From contig OZ242313.1 of the NCBI GenBank assembly GCA_965208065.1, positions 2,852,001 to 2,916,000 on the forward strand: DNA of 64,000 bases, given 5' to 3'. The DNA comes from Bin103 sp002238925 (lineage in GTDB: Bacteria; Spirochaetota; Spirochaetia; SZUA-6; Bin103). Position numbers and translations under genes: made by a program. The notes beneath the pieces are model-generated. The model worked only from the letters and a program-made list of their open reading frames with translations. It made no database searches and was not told the DNA's origin. The number at the start of each line of letters is the position of its first letter. Within the stretch, counting starts at the first letter, position 1. Below, in pieces: positions 19,003 through 26,346 of the stretch.

Positions 19003-19947
19003 TCAGAGTCCGGTCTTCTTCAGCAGTTCCGGGATCGACGCCTTCTGCTCGTCGGTAAGCGGGCGCATCGGCGCCGTCAGCGTGTCGTGGTCGATCACGC
19101 CGAGCAGCTTGAGAGCCGTTTTCATTGCGGCAAAGCGGCCCGACAGGCCGGCTCCGACATCGGTGACGCGGCCGGCGCACCGCGTGGTTGCGTGATGGCG
19201 CAGCACGGCATCCCGGTCGCCGCGCTCGCCCTCCTCCCACTCCCCGCTCACGCTCGCCGGCGACAGGTTGGCGATGCTCGGGATGACGCCGTGCGCCCCG
19301 ATGCCGGCCATGGAACTGCGCCAGGTGGTGCCGATGAACCGGTATGGATCGATGTTCCGGACGCGGCAGCGCATGACCAGTTCGGCGAACGCTTCGCCGG
19401 CGTCCGAGCTGTCCTTGATGCCGGCTACCGTGCCCTCGGCGGCCAGTCGGACCGTGGTGGCCGCATCCACGGTCAGCTTGACCATGGACGGAATGTTGTA
19501 CACCCACAGCGGTTGCTCGCCCGCCTCGGCAATGGCGCGAAAGTGATCGAGCAGCTCCTCCTGGGAGTGCGTGTAGAAGAACGGTGGCGTCGCCGCGATG
19601 CCGTCGAGCGGCATGCCGCGGACTTCCCGCGCGGCGACGGCGGCCGCTGCCGTGGACGCGGCCGAAACGTTGCCGATCACCGGCACGCGGCCGGCGACCT
19701 GATCGGCGACCGTCTCGATAACCAGGCGGCGCGCGGGCTCGCCGAGGGCGGCGAATTCGCCGGTCGTTCCCGCCGCCCAGATGCCGTGGACGCCGTTGTC
19801 CAACAGGTAGTCTACAAGTCGGCGCAACGATCCGGCGTCGACGCTGCCATCCGGGGTGAGCGGTGTCAGGATCGGGACCATCACGCCACGAATCGGGTCG
19901 CGGGCGCGGGACAGTGCACTGGTTTCGGTGGTGGCGATGTCGGTCAT
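19003..19947 (-). CDS. DapA/NAL-family aldolase (dihydrodipicolinate synthase-like)
   Basis: 314-residue (beta/alpha)8 Schiff-base lyase/synthase. The family signatures are present: AAGTTGEFAALG (pyruvate-carboxylate binding TTGE), the active-site Tyr in WVYNIPSM, and the Schiff-base Lys in AGIKDSS. It starts with ATG at 19947. It is about 20 residues longer than typical DapA, and the context (no lysine genes, surrounded by oxygenases and sugar functions) favours a catabolic keto-acid aldolase such as a KDG- or N-acetylneuraminate-type enzyme over lysine synthesis. The exact substrate is not determined. Confidence 0.88.
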   Translation of the reverse strand: MTDIATTETSALSRARDPIRGVMVPILTPLTPDGSVDAGSLRRLVDYLLDNGVHGIWAAGTTGEFAALGEPARRLVIETVADQVAGRVPVIGNVSAASTAAAAVAAREVRGMPLDGIAATPPFFYTHSQEELLDHFRAIAEAGEQPLWVYNIPSMVKLTVDAATTVRLAAEGTVAGIKDSSDAGEAFAELVMRCRVRNIDPYRFIGTTWRSSMAGIGAHGVIPSIANLSPASVSGEWEEGERGDRDAVLRHHATTRCAGRVTDVGAGLSGRFAAMKTALKLLGVIDHDTLTAPMRPLTDEQKASIPELLKKTGL

Positions 19948-20084
19948 GGCGGTAGTTGGATGCTCCTTTGATGGTGCCGGTGGCCACTAAGGCTGCGGTG
20001 CAAGCGCCGGCCGCCGAACCTGTGTATCATCCCGATCATGGCCGACCTTCACAACCGGCCGGGAGTGACCGGAGTGACCGGCGC

Positions 20085-20798
20085 ATGAACATCGTGTTGT
20101 TCGACAACGATCGCGGTGCGCAGTGCATGCCGTTCACGGATGCTCGCGCCCGCCACCTGCTGGAGGTGCTGCGTTGCCGGCCCGGCATGCAGTTCCGGGC
20201 GGGCGTCGTGAACGGAGCGTCGGGGGTCGGCACCGTGGTGGCCGTTGAGCGGGACCGGATGCGCGTGTCGCTGTGCTGGAACGCGCATCCGGTCGCCGCG
20301 CCCGACATCACGCTGATCGTCGGGCTGCCGCGCCCGCCGAGTGCCAGGAAGATCCTGTACCAGGGCGCCGCCATCGGCTGCCGGGCAATGCACTTTGTCC
20401 ACACCGGGCTGAGCGATCCCAACTACGCCCGCAGCAAGCTGTGGCGCGACGACGAGTGGCGCCGCCACCTGTTGGACGGTGTGCAGCAGTCGGCTGCGAC
20501 CACCCTGCCGGAAGTAACCTGCGGGACGGCGCTGCGCGGCGCGCTGGCGTGCGTGGCCGCGGGAGCCATGGTGGTGGCGCTCGATCCGGAGACCGGCATG
20601 CGGCGTCTCGGTACGGTCGCGGTACGGCAGCCGCTGGTGCTGGCAGTCGGCCCGGAACGCGGCTGGAGTGAGGTGGACCGTGTGCTGCTGGAGCGGCACC
20701 GCTTTACCTTTTGCACGCTCGGAACGAGGATACTGCGCGTGGAGACCGCGTGCGTGGCTGCGATGGCGATTGTCCAGGCGCGGCTCGGCGCGATGTAG
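20085..20798 (+). CDS. rsmE: 16S rRNA m3U1498 methyltransferase RsmE
   Basis: SPOUT-family methyltransferase of 237 residues that would methylate N3 of U1498 in 16S rRNA using S-adenosylmethionine. The N-terminal PUA-like region (MPFTDARARHLLEVLRCRPGM) matches the family, and the knotted SAM-binding end shows AVGPERGWSEVD and LGTRILRVETA. The ATG at 20085 follows two copies of GGAGTGACC, which supply the ribosome site. Central residues (PRPPSARKILYQGAAIGCRAM) depart a little from the usual KGDRMExxxQKAxELG stretch, but the fold motifs are complete. Housekeeping gene; followed 27 bp later by a PhyH gene. Confidence 0.9.
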   Translation: MNIVLFDNDRGAQCMPFTDARARHLLEVLRCRPGMQFRAGVVNGASGVGTVVAVERDRMRVSLCWNAHPVAAPDITLIVGLPRPPSARKILYQGAAIGCRAMHFVHTGLSDPNYARSKLWRDDEWRRHLLDGVQQSAATTLPEVTCGTALRGALACVAAGAMVVALDPETGMRRLGTVAVRQPLVLAVGPERGWSEVDRVLLERHRFTFCTLGTRILRVETACVAAMAIVQARLGAM

Positions 20799-20825
20799 CT
20801 CCGCGCTGGGGAGGAAGAACGGCTG

Positions 20826-21605
20826 ATGGAATACCTACTGACCGGCGCCCGGCAGGCGCAATTCGCTGACACCGGCTACCTGGTATTGGAGCGATTTCTC
20901 GATGGCGGCCACTGCTCCGCATTGCGTTCCGAGGTGGATGCCCTGGTACTCCGGCGCAGAAGCGGCGAACAGCCGCCGGTGGTCTCGTTTCGGGAATTGG
21001 CGCTACTCACGTCGCATCCCCCGCTGATGGACATCCTTCTGCAATTGATGGGCGGCGAATTCGCCCTGCACCATATCCATGCCGCGCGCCACGATGCCGG
21101 ACAGCGGGGCGTTCACTGGCACCAGGACTACGAGCAGGAGCCGCACACCAATCGGTCACACCTCATGGTCCACGTGTTCTTCTACCTGGATGGTCTGAAC
21201 GGCGAAGTGGGCGACCTGCTGCTGGTGCCGAGCTCCCAGCACAGCGTGGTTGCCCGCGATGCTCTGGCCCTGTTCGGCACCGAGGATCTGCCCGGCTCGT
21301 TGACCATCGACCGGCTGCCGGCCGGGTCGGCCATCATCGTTCACTCGGCGTTGTTTCACGCCCGGCGCGCAAAGCCGGGCGGCGAGCGCGCGCCGCGTTA
21401 CTTCATCGACATTTCCTATTGCCAGAACGGCATTGCGTGGCCGGGCTACCCCCGCGTCGCAGAGATCAATGCCAAGGCGCTGGAGATGGGCGCCGATCGC
21501 GGCGGCCGGTACGCGTACCTGTACGATTCAACCCGCTTCGCCGACAAGCGCACGCTCAGGGCACGGTTGGGGAAGCTTCAGGGAAGTCTGGCGCTGCGCG
21601 TGTAG
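20826..21605 (+). CDS. Phytanoyl-CoA dioxygenase (PhyH) family protein
   Basis: 259-residue Fe(II)/2OG dioxygenase. HxD occurs in VHWHQDYEQEPHTNR, and the distal His in IIVHSALFHARRAKPGGERAPR with the 2OG Arg. It begins at ATG 20826 just after GAGGAAGAACGGCTG, a good ribosome site. It ends with a longer charged tail (TRFADKRTLRARLGKLQGSL) than other copies here. It is co-directional with rsmE and convergent with the TetR gene. Confidence 0.88.
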   Translation: MEYLLTGARQAQFADTGYLVLERFLDGGHCSALRSEVDALVLRRRSGEQPPVVSFRELALLTSHPPLMDILLQLMGGEFALHHIHAARHDAGQRGVHWHQDYEQEPHTNRSHLMVHVFFYLDGLNGEVGDLLLVPSSQHSVVARDALALFGTEDLPGSLTIDRLPAGSAIIVHSALFHARRAKPGGERAPRYFIDISYCQNGIAWPGYPRVAEINAKALEMGADRGGRYAYLYDSTRFADKRTLRARLGKLQGSLALRV

Positions 21606-21632
21606 CGGTTGCGCGCAGCGCGCGGAGCCGGT

Positions 21633-22253
21633 CTACGCCTTGAGCCCGTCGAGCACCAGGGTCGCGAAGGTCTGGCCGAGGCGGTCACCCTCTTCCACCA
21701 GCCTGCGCGACTCCTCGTCTCCCATCTGGGCAAGCAGTTCGATGCCCATGAATATTGCATACACGAGGCGCGCCGCGGCGGGTACATCTACGGAACGCAT
21801 CATTCCGTTGGCGATCGATGCCTGCAAGGAGCGTTCCGCCCGCTCGATGCCGGGTTCCAGGAGGTCGGTGCGCACCTGTTCGGCCAGCTTATCGTCGGCA
21901 AGTACGGCCGACAGCAGGGCGAAGAACGTGGTCATCTGCGGATGGGCGAGGCGCACGCGATTGTTGATGGCGCGCCGGTACCGCTCATGCATGTCGGCTG
22001 CACCGCCGCCGCCGCCGCCCTCTCCCTGGGCGCCGCCGATGACCCGTTGCAGCACGCCGATCAGGAGATCGCGTTTGCCACTGAAGTGGTGGTAGAGAGC
22101 GCCCTCGGAGAGGCCAGCCTCCGCGGCAATCAACTTGGTGGTGGCGCGCTCGAAGCCGCGCTCGGTGAACACGGTCGCGGCCGAATCGAGGATGTGCTCA
22201 CGTTGAGCGGACGCATATTTCCGGCGTGTGTTGCCGGCGTCGCTGTCAGCCAT
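21633..22253 (-). CDS. TetR/AcrR-family transcriptional regulator
   Basis: 206-residue repressor-type regulator. The N-terminal helix-turn-helix (residues about 15-60: REHILDSAATVFTERGFERATTKLIAAEAGLSEGALYHHF) is canonical, followed by a ligand/dimer domain with a glycine-rich loop (GGAQGEGGGGGGAAD) near residue 80. The ATG at 22253 is preceded within 35 bp by a palindrome likely to be its own operator. The target is not identifiable; nearby candidates are the PhyH gene at 20826 and the island genes that diverge from it. Confidence 0.92.
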   Translation of the reverse strand: MADSDAGNTRRKYASAQREHILDSAATVFTERGFERATTKLIAAEAGLSEGALYHHFSGKRDLLIGVLQRVIGGAQGEGGGGGGAADMHERYRRAINNRVRLAHPQMTTFFALLSAVLADDKLAEQVRTDLLEPGIERAERSLQASIANGMMRSVDVPAAARLVYAIFMGIELLAQMGDEESRRLVEEGDRLGQTFATLVLDGLKA

Positions 22254-22255
22254 GG

Positions 22256-22311
22256 TTGCAAAGGAACTTACACCGTATGGTGAACAGTGGGCAATCACCC
22301 GGCCGGGTGGG
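22256..22311. repeat. Island-boundary inverted repeat, left arm (copy A)
   Basis: 56 bp immediately upstream of the TetR start that recur inverted at 26796-26851. By eye, 50 of 56 positions match with no gaps. The copy includes the TetR promoter region and the CACC-N4-GGTG palindrome, then GTGGGCAATCACCCGGC, the part shared with copies B and C. Confidence 0.9.
22266..22286. promoter_or_regulatory. Candidate TetR operator (CACC-N4-GGTG palindrome)
   Basis: ACTTACACCGTATGGTGAAC, 13-33 bp upstream of the TetR start codon, has symmetric arms CACC and GGTG around four bases. The inverted copy near 26.83 kb keeps both arms while the spacer changes (GTAT to GCAT), which is what selection for a dimer-binding site would produce. 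Position and symmetry suggest autoregulation. Confidence 0.5.
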
Positions 22312-22344
22312 GGCCTGGCTTGACAGGACTGGAGGGAGATGGGT

Positions 22345-22629
22345 ATGCCAGATGGTATGAGCGACGATGAATGGGCCGGCAGAACGCTATTGGCCCTGCA
22401 CCGCAACCGGCGGCGAGCTGATCGCCTCAGCTCCAAGCTGAAAATGATCTCGGGAGATCTCCGCAAGACGGCCGACTTCATAGACGGGCATCTATCGTCA
22501 GAACAGAACAACCCTGGTTCTATCGCAGAATCCGCCGTCTCTGACTGTGTTCGACAACTGTGGGACGAGATGATAGAGGTCAGGCAAAAACTGGGAGAAC
22601 TCGAAATAGAAGCTCGATCTATCGAGTGA
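22345..22629 (+). CDS. Small helical protein, unrecognised
   Basis: About 94 residues, highly charged and predicted almost wholly helical (heptad-like stretches HRNRRRADRLSSKLKMISGDL and LWDEMIEVRQKLGELEIEA), so coiled-coil self-association is plausible. No family is recognised. A GGAGGG site at 22331-22336 is too close to the ATG at 22339 and well spaced for the ATG at 22345, which is chosen. It is the first plus-strand gene inside the island, diverging from TetR; its promoter would overlap the TetR operator, so it is the best candidate target of that regulator. Repeat copy B starts 5 bp after its stop. Confidence 0.6.
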   Translation: MPDGMSDDEWAGRTLLALHRNRRRADRLSSKLKMISGDLRKTADFIDGHLSSEQNNPGSIAESAVSDCVRQLWDEMIEVRQKLGELEIEARSIE

Positions 22630-22633
22630 ACAT

Positions 22634-22665
22634 TGAACACTGGGCAATCACCCGGCTGGGAGGGA
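22634..22665. repeat. Island repeat, partial copy B
   Basis: GAACACTGGGCAATCACCCG followed by GCTGGGAGGGAA, in the same orientation as copy A. It lies in the short gap between the convergent ends of the 94-aa gene and the minus-strand operon. Confidence 0.8.
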
Positions 22666-22674
22666 AGCCGACCG

Positions 22675-23238
22675 CTACGGTCGGTGCTCGCCAATAAGTA
22701 TCACCAACGTGTCATCAGGGATGACTTCATCCGTGAGCCTAAATCCCAATTCCATCGGTCCTATGGATGACTCCGAGCATGGTATAGGCGTGGTTTTGGA
22801 GCCTACTTGTGGATCGCCGTCACTCTCGATGCAATTCACGGGCACAAAAGAAGCCGCATCATCGTACAGACCTGCTTCGTCCAGCACCTCCCTCAGCGCC
22901 ATCATGGCTGCGGTTGTCCTTCTTGTCGACATATCTCCCAACACTAACTGCATGCCCGTCTCGGACGTCTCTCCGTAACGCTCTCCCCGTCTCGTCGGAT
23001 ACACCTTCGTGCGCGCCCAACCTACGTCTTCCAAGATGTCTTGGATGTCCCGTGCAAGCCATAGGGAATCGTCGTCTCTGAACACCCTCATGTCGAACTT
23101 CTGCCCCTCGTACAGCTCCATCCTGGCAGCTAACATGCGCTTGGTTTCTGGCTCCATTTTCCTCGGGGTTACGAACTCGGTTAGTCGTTCTTCTGCCTGT
23201 AGACCCAATATAGCAGAGGCCACCCCTGCCAGTAACAA
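22675..23238 (-). CDS. Membrane-anchored protein of unknown function
   Basis: At least 187 residues; last gene of a four- or five-gene minus-strand run in the island. The visible N-terminus MLLAGVASAILGLQAEERL is the end of a hydrophobic segment, and the frame continues upstream as KRIAVSISITL, giving a full transmembrane helix but with no ATG/GTG/TTG before a stop. TTG at 23238 is therefore the only standard start and would truncate the helix. A separate frame upstream (ATG 23354) supplies a membrane-type N-terminus, so a frameshift is possible. The soluble part (residues 20-187, with DDDSLWLARDIQDILEDVGW) matches no family I recognise. Confidence 0.55.
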   Translation of the reverse strand: MLLAGVASAILGLQAEERLTEFVTPRKMEPETKRMLAARMELYEGQKFDMRVFRDDDSLWLARDIQDILEDVGWARTKVYPTRRGERYGETSETGMQLVLGDMSTRRTTAAMMALREVLDEAGLYDDAASFVPVNCIESDGDPQVGSKTTPIPCSESSIGPMELGFRLTDEVIPDDTLVILIGEHRP

Positions 23239-23354
23239 AGTGATGGAAATGGAAACGGCGATACGCTTACTTGTTTTAGTTGTTTGAGACGACTGACAAA
23301 GAAAGCCGCCGCCGCCAAAACGGCCATAACCACAGCGATGATGAACATTATCAT
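23181..23354 (-). CDS. Short membrane ORF, possible frameshifted N-terminus of the gene at 22675
   Basis: ATG at 23354 with an AAGAGGT ribosome site opens MIMFIIAVVMAVLAAAAFF VSRLKQLKQ, a textbook membrane anchor, then drifts into low-complexity residues (SVSPFPFPSLCYWQGWP) and stops at 23181. The drift begins where the 22675-23238 frame becomes protein-like (TSKRIAVSISITLLLAGV). Either this is a 57-aa gene overlapping the next, or one base change split an original two-helix protein of about 225 residues. I favour the second reading with low certainty. Confidence 0.35.
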   Translation of the reverse strand: MIMFIIAVVMAVLAAAAFFVSRLKQLKQVSVSPFPFPSLCYWQGWPLLYWVYRQKND

Positions 23355-23498
23355 TTCAACATACCTCTTTCTAAAAGAAGGGGATCTCCTGTGCTGTGAG
23401 TGTCATGCCCACACCGGGTGCCTGGCGGGGTGGTCTGCTATGGGCCGTCCCCTCAGCCATCGTAGCAGCCGTCCGCCGGCAGGGTCTAGCGGGGACGG

Positions 23499-23535
23499 GG
23501 AACAGTGGGCAATCACCCGGCCTGCCTGTGGGCAT
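23499..23535. repeat. Island repeat, partial copy C, supplies a stop codon
   Basis: GGAACAGTGGGCAATCACCC then GGCCTGCC, same orientation as copies A and B. The minus-strand gene beginning at 23992 ends inside it: its TGA (23513-23515) is the complement of TCA in AATCACCC. Confidence 0.8.
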
Positions 23536-23992
23536 AGATGAAGTCAGTGACCGCTTTCGTGACGACGTCCAGAATGGTATCGGCGATGCGGTCGCTATCG
23601 GGGCTGATCCCGAAAATGTTGTTCCCGAGGTTGAGGTCCCAGAAGGTTGATGTAATACCTACGATGGTCTCTGTTAGCGTGAAGTAAGCATCGGCAGTGA
23701 ACACATAGCTGCCGTTGGTTAGCTTCAAGCAGCTGGCCTCTACGGTCATTACGAAAGGGTCGAACGAGCCCATTTTCTCGATCCTGCTCCTGATAAGAAC
23801 GGCATCAATGTCGTCGATGACATCTTCCCGCGAGATGTCGCAATCTTGATCCACACCGATCCAGAACCCCAGCTTGTTGGGCTCAGAGTGTTTCCTGATT
23901 GCTGCTATGTTGCCATCGGAAGGCGGATCGTAGGCAGAGGCGGCGACAGCCAGCATCATCAGTAGGGCGGCCATAACGACAAGTCTTATCAT
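23513..23992 (-). CDS. Secreted protein of unknown function
   Basis: 159 residues from the ATG at 23992; the frame can be extended to a TTG at 24013, but the ATG gives a clean signal peptide (MIRLVVMAALLMMLAVAASAYD, AxA-type cleavage after ASA). A GGAG lies 12 nt before it. The mature part is acidic with one cysteine pair candidate (CDIS and SCLK) and no recognised domain; it contains FWIGVDQDCDISREDVIDDI and a hydrophobic beta-rich stretch. The last residues and stop come from repeat copy C. It is likely exported to the periplasm, next to the membrane-anchored protein encoded downstream. Confidence 0.6.
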   Translation of the reverse strand: MIRLVVMAALLMMLAVAASAYDPPSDGNIAAIRKHSEPNKLGFWIGVDQDCDISREDVIDDIDAVLIRSRIEKMGSFDPFVMTVEASCLKLTNGSYVFTADAYFTLTETIVGITSTFWDLNLGNNIFGISPDSDRIADTILDVVTKAVTDFIYAHRQAG

Positions 23993-24016
23993 GGGTGTGG
24001 TGAACTCCTGCAATCT

Positions 24017-24298
24017 CTATGCGAAAATACCGCGCTTGTTGTCTCGGTCTCTGATTAGGCTGTCGATCCCGGCAAGCACATACTTCGACCAGTTCATCGT
24101 CCATTCGTCGCGGGGCACGCCGCTATCTCTCAAAGCAGACCGCTCGCGATGAATCTGATTCCGTTCCACATCCAGGTCTCTTTGCCTCACAGACTGCACA
24201 AAACGGTCCATGCCACGGTCTATGTCGCCAAGCATAACCACCCATTCACGTACTGTCTTACGGAGCTCCTCTATGCGCGTCTGGTCGATTTCAGTCAT
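24017..24298 (-). CDS. Small charged helical protein, unrecognised
   Basis: 93 residues, predicted helical and rich in Arg/Asp/Glu (RIEELRKTVREWVVMLGDID, FVQSVRQRDLDVERNQIHRERSAL), with one tryptophan-containing C-terminal segment (DEWTMNWSKYVLAGIDSLI). The best Shine-Dalgarno (GGAGG) is 21 nt upstream and better placed for a seven-codon ORF, MGHHKDD, whose TGA overlaps this gene's start region; that could be a leader peptide with coupled re-initiation. It lies 24 bp upstream of the secreted-protein gene, same strand. Confidence 0.55.
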   Translation of the reverse strand: MTEIDQTRIEELRKTVREWVVMLGDIDRGMDRFVQSVRQRDLDVERNQIHRERSALRDSGVPRDEWTMNWSKYVLAGIDSLIRDRDNKRGIFA

Positions 24299-24343
24299 CT
24301 TTATGGTGTCCCATTTGTGCCTCCTTCGGTCATATCCAACTAC

Positions 24344-24553
24344 TCAAGCGTCATCCTCGGGATTTAGCTGCCCTTCGATGGCTTCAATCTTCCTCAGTAG
24401 TATCATCACACATGCTGCCATCTCGTTATAACCGTTTCCACGAAGATACTTTGACCTGCCGGAATCGACTAACTCGCGTACATCCCGAGGTATGGGCGAA
24501 TCCCCATTCAGAATCCCAGTTACCTGCTCTCGAGCACTTCTGGAGTCACTCAT
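24344..24553 (-). CDS. Small protein, unrecognised
   Basis: 69 residues (MSDSRSAREQVTGILNG to QLNPEDDA). The ATG at 24553 has AGAGGCAGGAT directly before it. The sequence is helical with one mildly hydrophobic segment (MAACVMILLRKIEAI), and the pattern DSGRSKYLRGNGYNEMA resembles nothing I can name. It is the first gene of the minus-strand run 24553-22675 (24553, 24298, 23992, then the membrane-anchored protein), with gaps of 45 bp or less except the last, so it probably heads a small operon. Confidence 0.5.
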   Translation of the reverse strand: MSDSRSAREQVTGILNGDSPIPRDVRELVDSGRSKYLRGNGYNEMAACVMILLRKIEAIEGQLNPEDDA

Positions 24554-24721
24554 ATCCTGCCTCTATTAACTACCATGTGTCCATTGTACCAGCCTGCCAC
24601 CAGCAGGATCCAGCGAGCAAGGGACACGGCGCTGACCGACCGCTTCCCCTCCGGATCCAGACCCGGATCTCTCTTGGGCTTGCGACATGGCGGCATATTG
24701 TCGCGATCACGTCAATATGCT

Positions 24722-25156
24722 ATGGTCCGGTCGATGCTACTAGATTGGTTTGACGTTCTAAAGATCTCGGTTCCCGTAGCGGTCGCGGTAGCAGGAGTGT
24801 TGGGCAATGAATACTTCAAGCGCAAATGGGAAAGGTATAAGAGGAAGGAGGAACGGTATGTGAAAATGTTACAATCTCTAAAGGGATTTTTTGTTAGTGC
24901 CGACCTCGACACGGCTGCGAAAGACAAAACCGAGTTCATCGAGCAGCTCCGCATCGCTCATCTTTATTGCCCAGACTCTGTACTCAATAGTGCTTATGTT
25001 TTTCTTTCGTCCGTAAAATCCGGAGCGACTAAGACTGATTATGAAAAAGAGCAGGCGCTAAAGAAATTTGTGATCGAGATTAGCAGAGACTTGCATGGTC
25101 GTTTCCGAAAAAAGAGATCAGAGTTCCGCCTTCTTAGCGCCAATCCGCGCGTTTGA
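24722..25156 (+). CDS. Single-pass membrane protein with basic cytoplasmic domain, unrecognised
   Basis: 144 residues from ATG 24722 (MVRSMLLDWFDVLKISVPVA); the ATG at 24734 is an alternative. One N-terminal membrane helix (VLKISVPVAVAVAGVLGNEYF) is followed by a very basic stretch (KRKWERYKRKEERYVKM) and a soluble helical domain ending DLHGRFRKKRSEFRLL. The layout recalls small phage or defence-island membrane proteins, but no family is recognised. Base composition is clearly more AT-rich than the flanking chromosome. It is transcribed away from the minus-strand operon, sharing a 170-bp divergent promoter region with the 69-aa gene. Confidence 0.65.
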   Translation: MVRSMLLDWFDVLKISVPVAVAVAGVLGNEYFKRKWERYKRKEERYVKMLQSLKGFFVSADLDTAAKDKTEFIEQLRIAHLYCPDSVLNSAYVFLSSVKSGATKTDYEKEQALKKFVIEISRDLHGRFRKKRSEFRLLSANPRV

Positions 25157-25648
25157 CCGCCGCCGTCCCCACACCTCATCTTCACACTACCAGGGATTTT
25201 ACGACCTAGCGATACCGGTCAATAACGCCGCCAACACGATGGCCTCAATCAACAGATAAGACCATACCCAACTTGGTGGAACCACTGCTCCAGTACCAGA
25301 CCTACCGGTATCTTCGCTTGTTCAGGATGCTGGCGGTAAGATCGCCTCCACGCTTGATGGTGCGGGGTGGCCGCCTGCAGCCACGTACGGCCGCCCATAC
25401 CACCAACACCGTCACCGCCACCCCCCAAGGAGAACATTATTGCGCATGCCCTCTCCACACGGGCACCACAACTACGGGAAGGAGACGAGATGCACGAGTA
25501 GAGGTCGAGGGCTATAGCTCGACCTCATCAGATAAGACCGGGGCGGCGGCCTTGAACACCGTGATCAGAGCGCCGCCGCCGCCCCCACCCTTAACGATCG
25601 TCATAGGTACTAATTGAAGCGATAGCGTCAACACGGTATGGTGTCGAC
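25157..25648. other. Intergenic region inside the island, no convincing gene
   Basis: I see no convincing gene in these 490 bp. A 114-aa plus-strand frame (25273-25617) has a low-complexity, proline/threonine-rich composition. A minus-strand stretch ending at a TAA at 25199-25201 reads YLLIEAIVLAALLTGIARS, which could be the tail of a lost membrane protein, but it has no start. A perfect 9-bp inverted repeat with an 8-nt loop (GAGGTCGAG/CTCGACCTC) lies at 25501-25526 and could terminate or structure a transcript; a GGCGGC/GCCGCC stem follows at about 25541-25590. Confidence 0.6.
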
Positions 25649-25686
25649 ATGAAGATTCTCGCAGTGTCGATCATGGCGCTCTCTGC

Positions 25687-26346
25687 ATGACGGCCGTCGC
25701 CATGTCGGCACCATCACAGGAATATCAAGACCCCCAAGTCACGGTGCAGACGCATCAAGACGCAATCGAATCCCATCAAGATCGACTTGTAGAGCTGATT
25801 AACAACACCGTAGCAGGACCAATACCATCTAAAGATCGATTTCAGAAAATCATGTCATGGACCTGTGAAGCAATCGACATCTTCGTTGAGCATCATGAGG
25901 TAATGTACGAGGCCGTCGAACGAGAACATGGCGACTTTATCGTTCTTACTACGGTTGAGTTCGAGAACGCTCTTTCATCAGAGATGGAGTATCTGACTAT
26001 GCTGGGAGTGGATAAGATTGCCCTCATATATCTGCAAGCTGAAATGTGGAAAGTCTACTTCAAGTATCCCGCCGGTATACCTACAATTCTCATTAACGAC
26101 TCTTGGTTCTACACAGCATGCACACTGATGCAGGGCGTGTTTAATGCTTCTGGTACCAACCAGATCGACTGGGTCTCCGCAATCGAATCTTTGTCGGCAA
26201 GTCTCGCTGGTGTTACAACGGCTGTCATGGATTTCCCAAAACTCCTTTCTCCAGGATGGAGCATAGTCGCTGTTGTATCTATGGTAGGTGGAGCCGGTAC
26301 AGCTATCACCCAGGGCATGGAAGCGATAAACATCCTCGCGAATTGA
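25687..26346 (+). CDS. Probable exported protein with frameshifted signal peptide, unrecognised
   Basis: 219 residues, of which the N-terminal MTAVAMSAPSQ is only the end of a signal peptide. The missing beginning is directly upstream in another frame: ATG 25649 opens MKILAVSIMALSA and stops at TGA 25688, overlapping the ATG at 25687 (ATGA). Joined, they make MKILAVSIMALSAMTAVAMS, a near-perfect Sec signal with an AxSA cleavage site. The mature part is mostly helical (TVQTHQDAIESHQDRLVELI), with a C-terminal hydrophobic region (WSIVAVVSMVGGAGTAITQGM). No known domain. Either a one-base disruption inactivated export, or the ATGA overlap is used for coupled translation. Base composition is AT-rich for this window. 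Confidence 0.6.
   Translation: MTAVAMSAPSQEYQDPQVTVQTHQDAIESHQDRLVELINNTVAGPIPSKDRFQKIMSWTCEAIDIFVEHHEVMYEAVEREHGDFIVLTTVEFENALSSEMEYLTMLGVDKIALIYLQAEMWKVYFKYPAGIPTILINDSWFYTACTLMQGVFNASGTNQIDWVSAIESLSASLAGVTTAVMDFPKLLSPGWSIVAVVSMVGGAGTAITQGMEAINILAN

Noticed and set aside
22339..22344. ATG at 22339 as start of the small helical protein
   Set aside because: Only two bases separate it from GGAGGG; the ATG at 22345 has a normal spacing.
25199..25318. Hydrophobic minus-strand tail YLLIEAIVLAALLTGIARS
   Set aside because: No start codon and less than 40 codons open; may be a remnant, but too short to call a gene or pseudogene.
25273..25617. 114-aa plus-strand frame in the island
   Set aside because: Composition dominated by Thr/Pro/Arg, no ribosome site and no domain; better explained as chance in GC-rich DNA.
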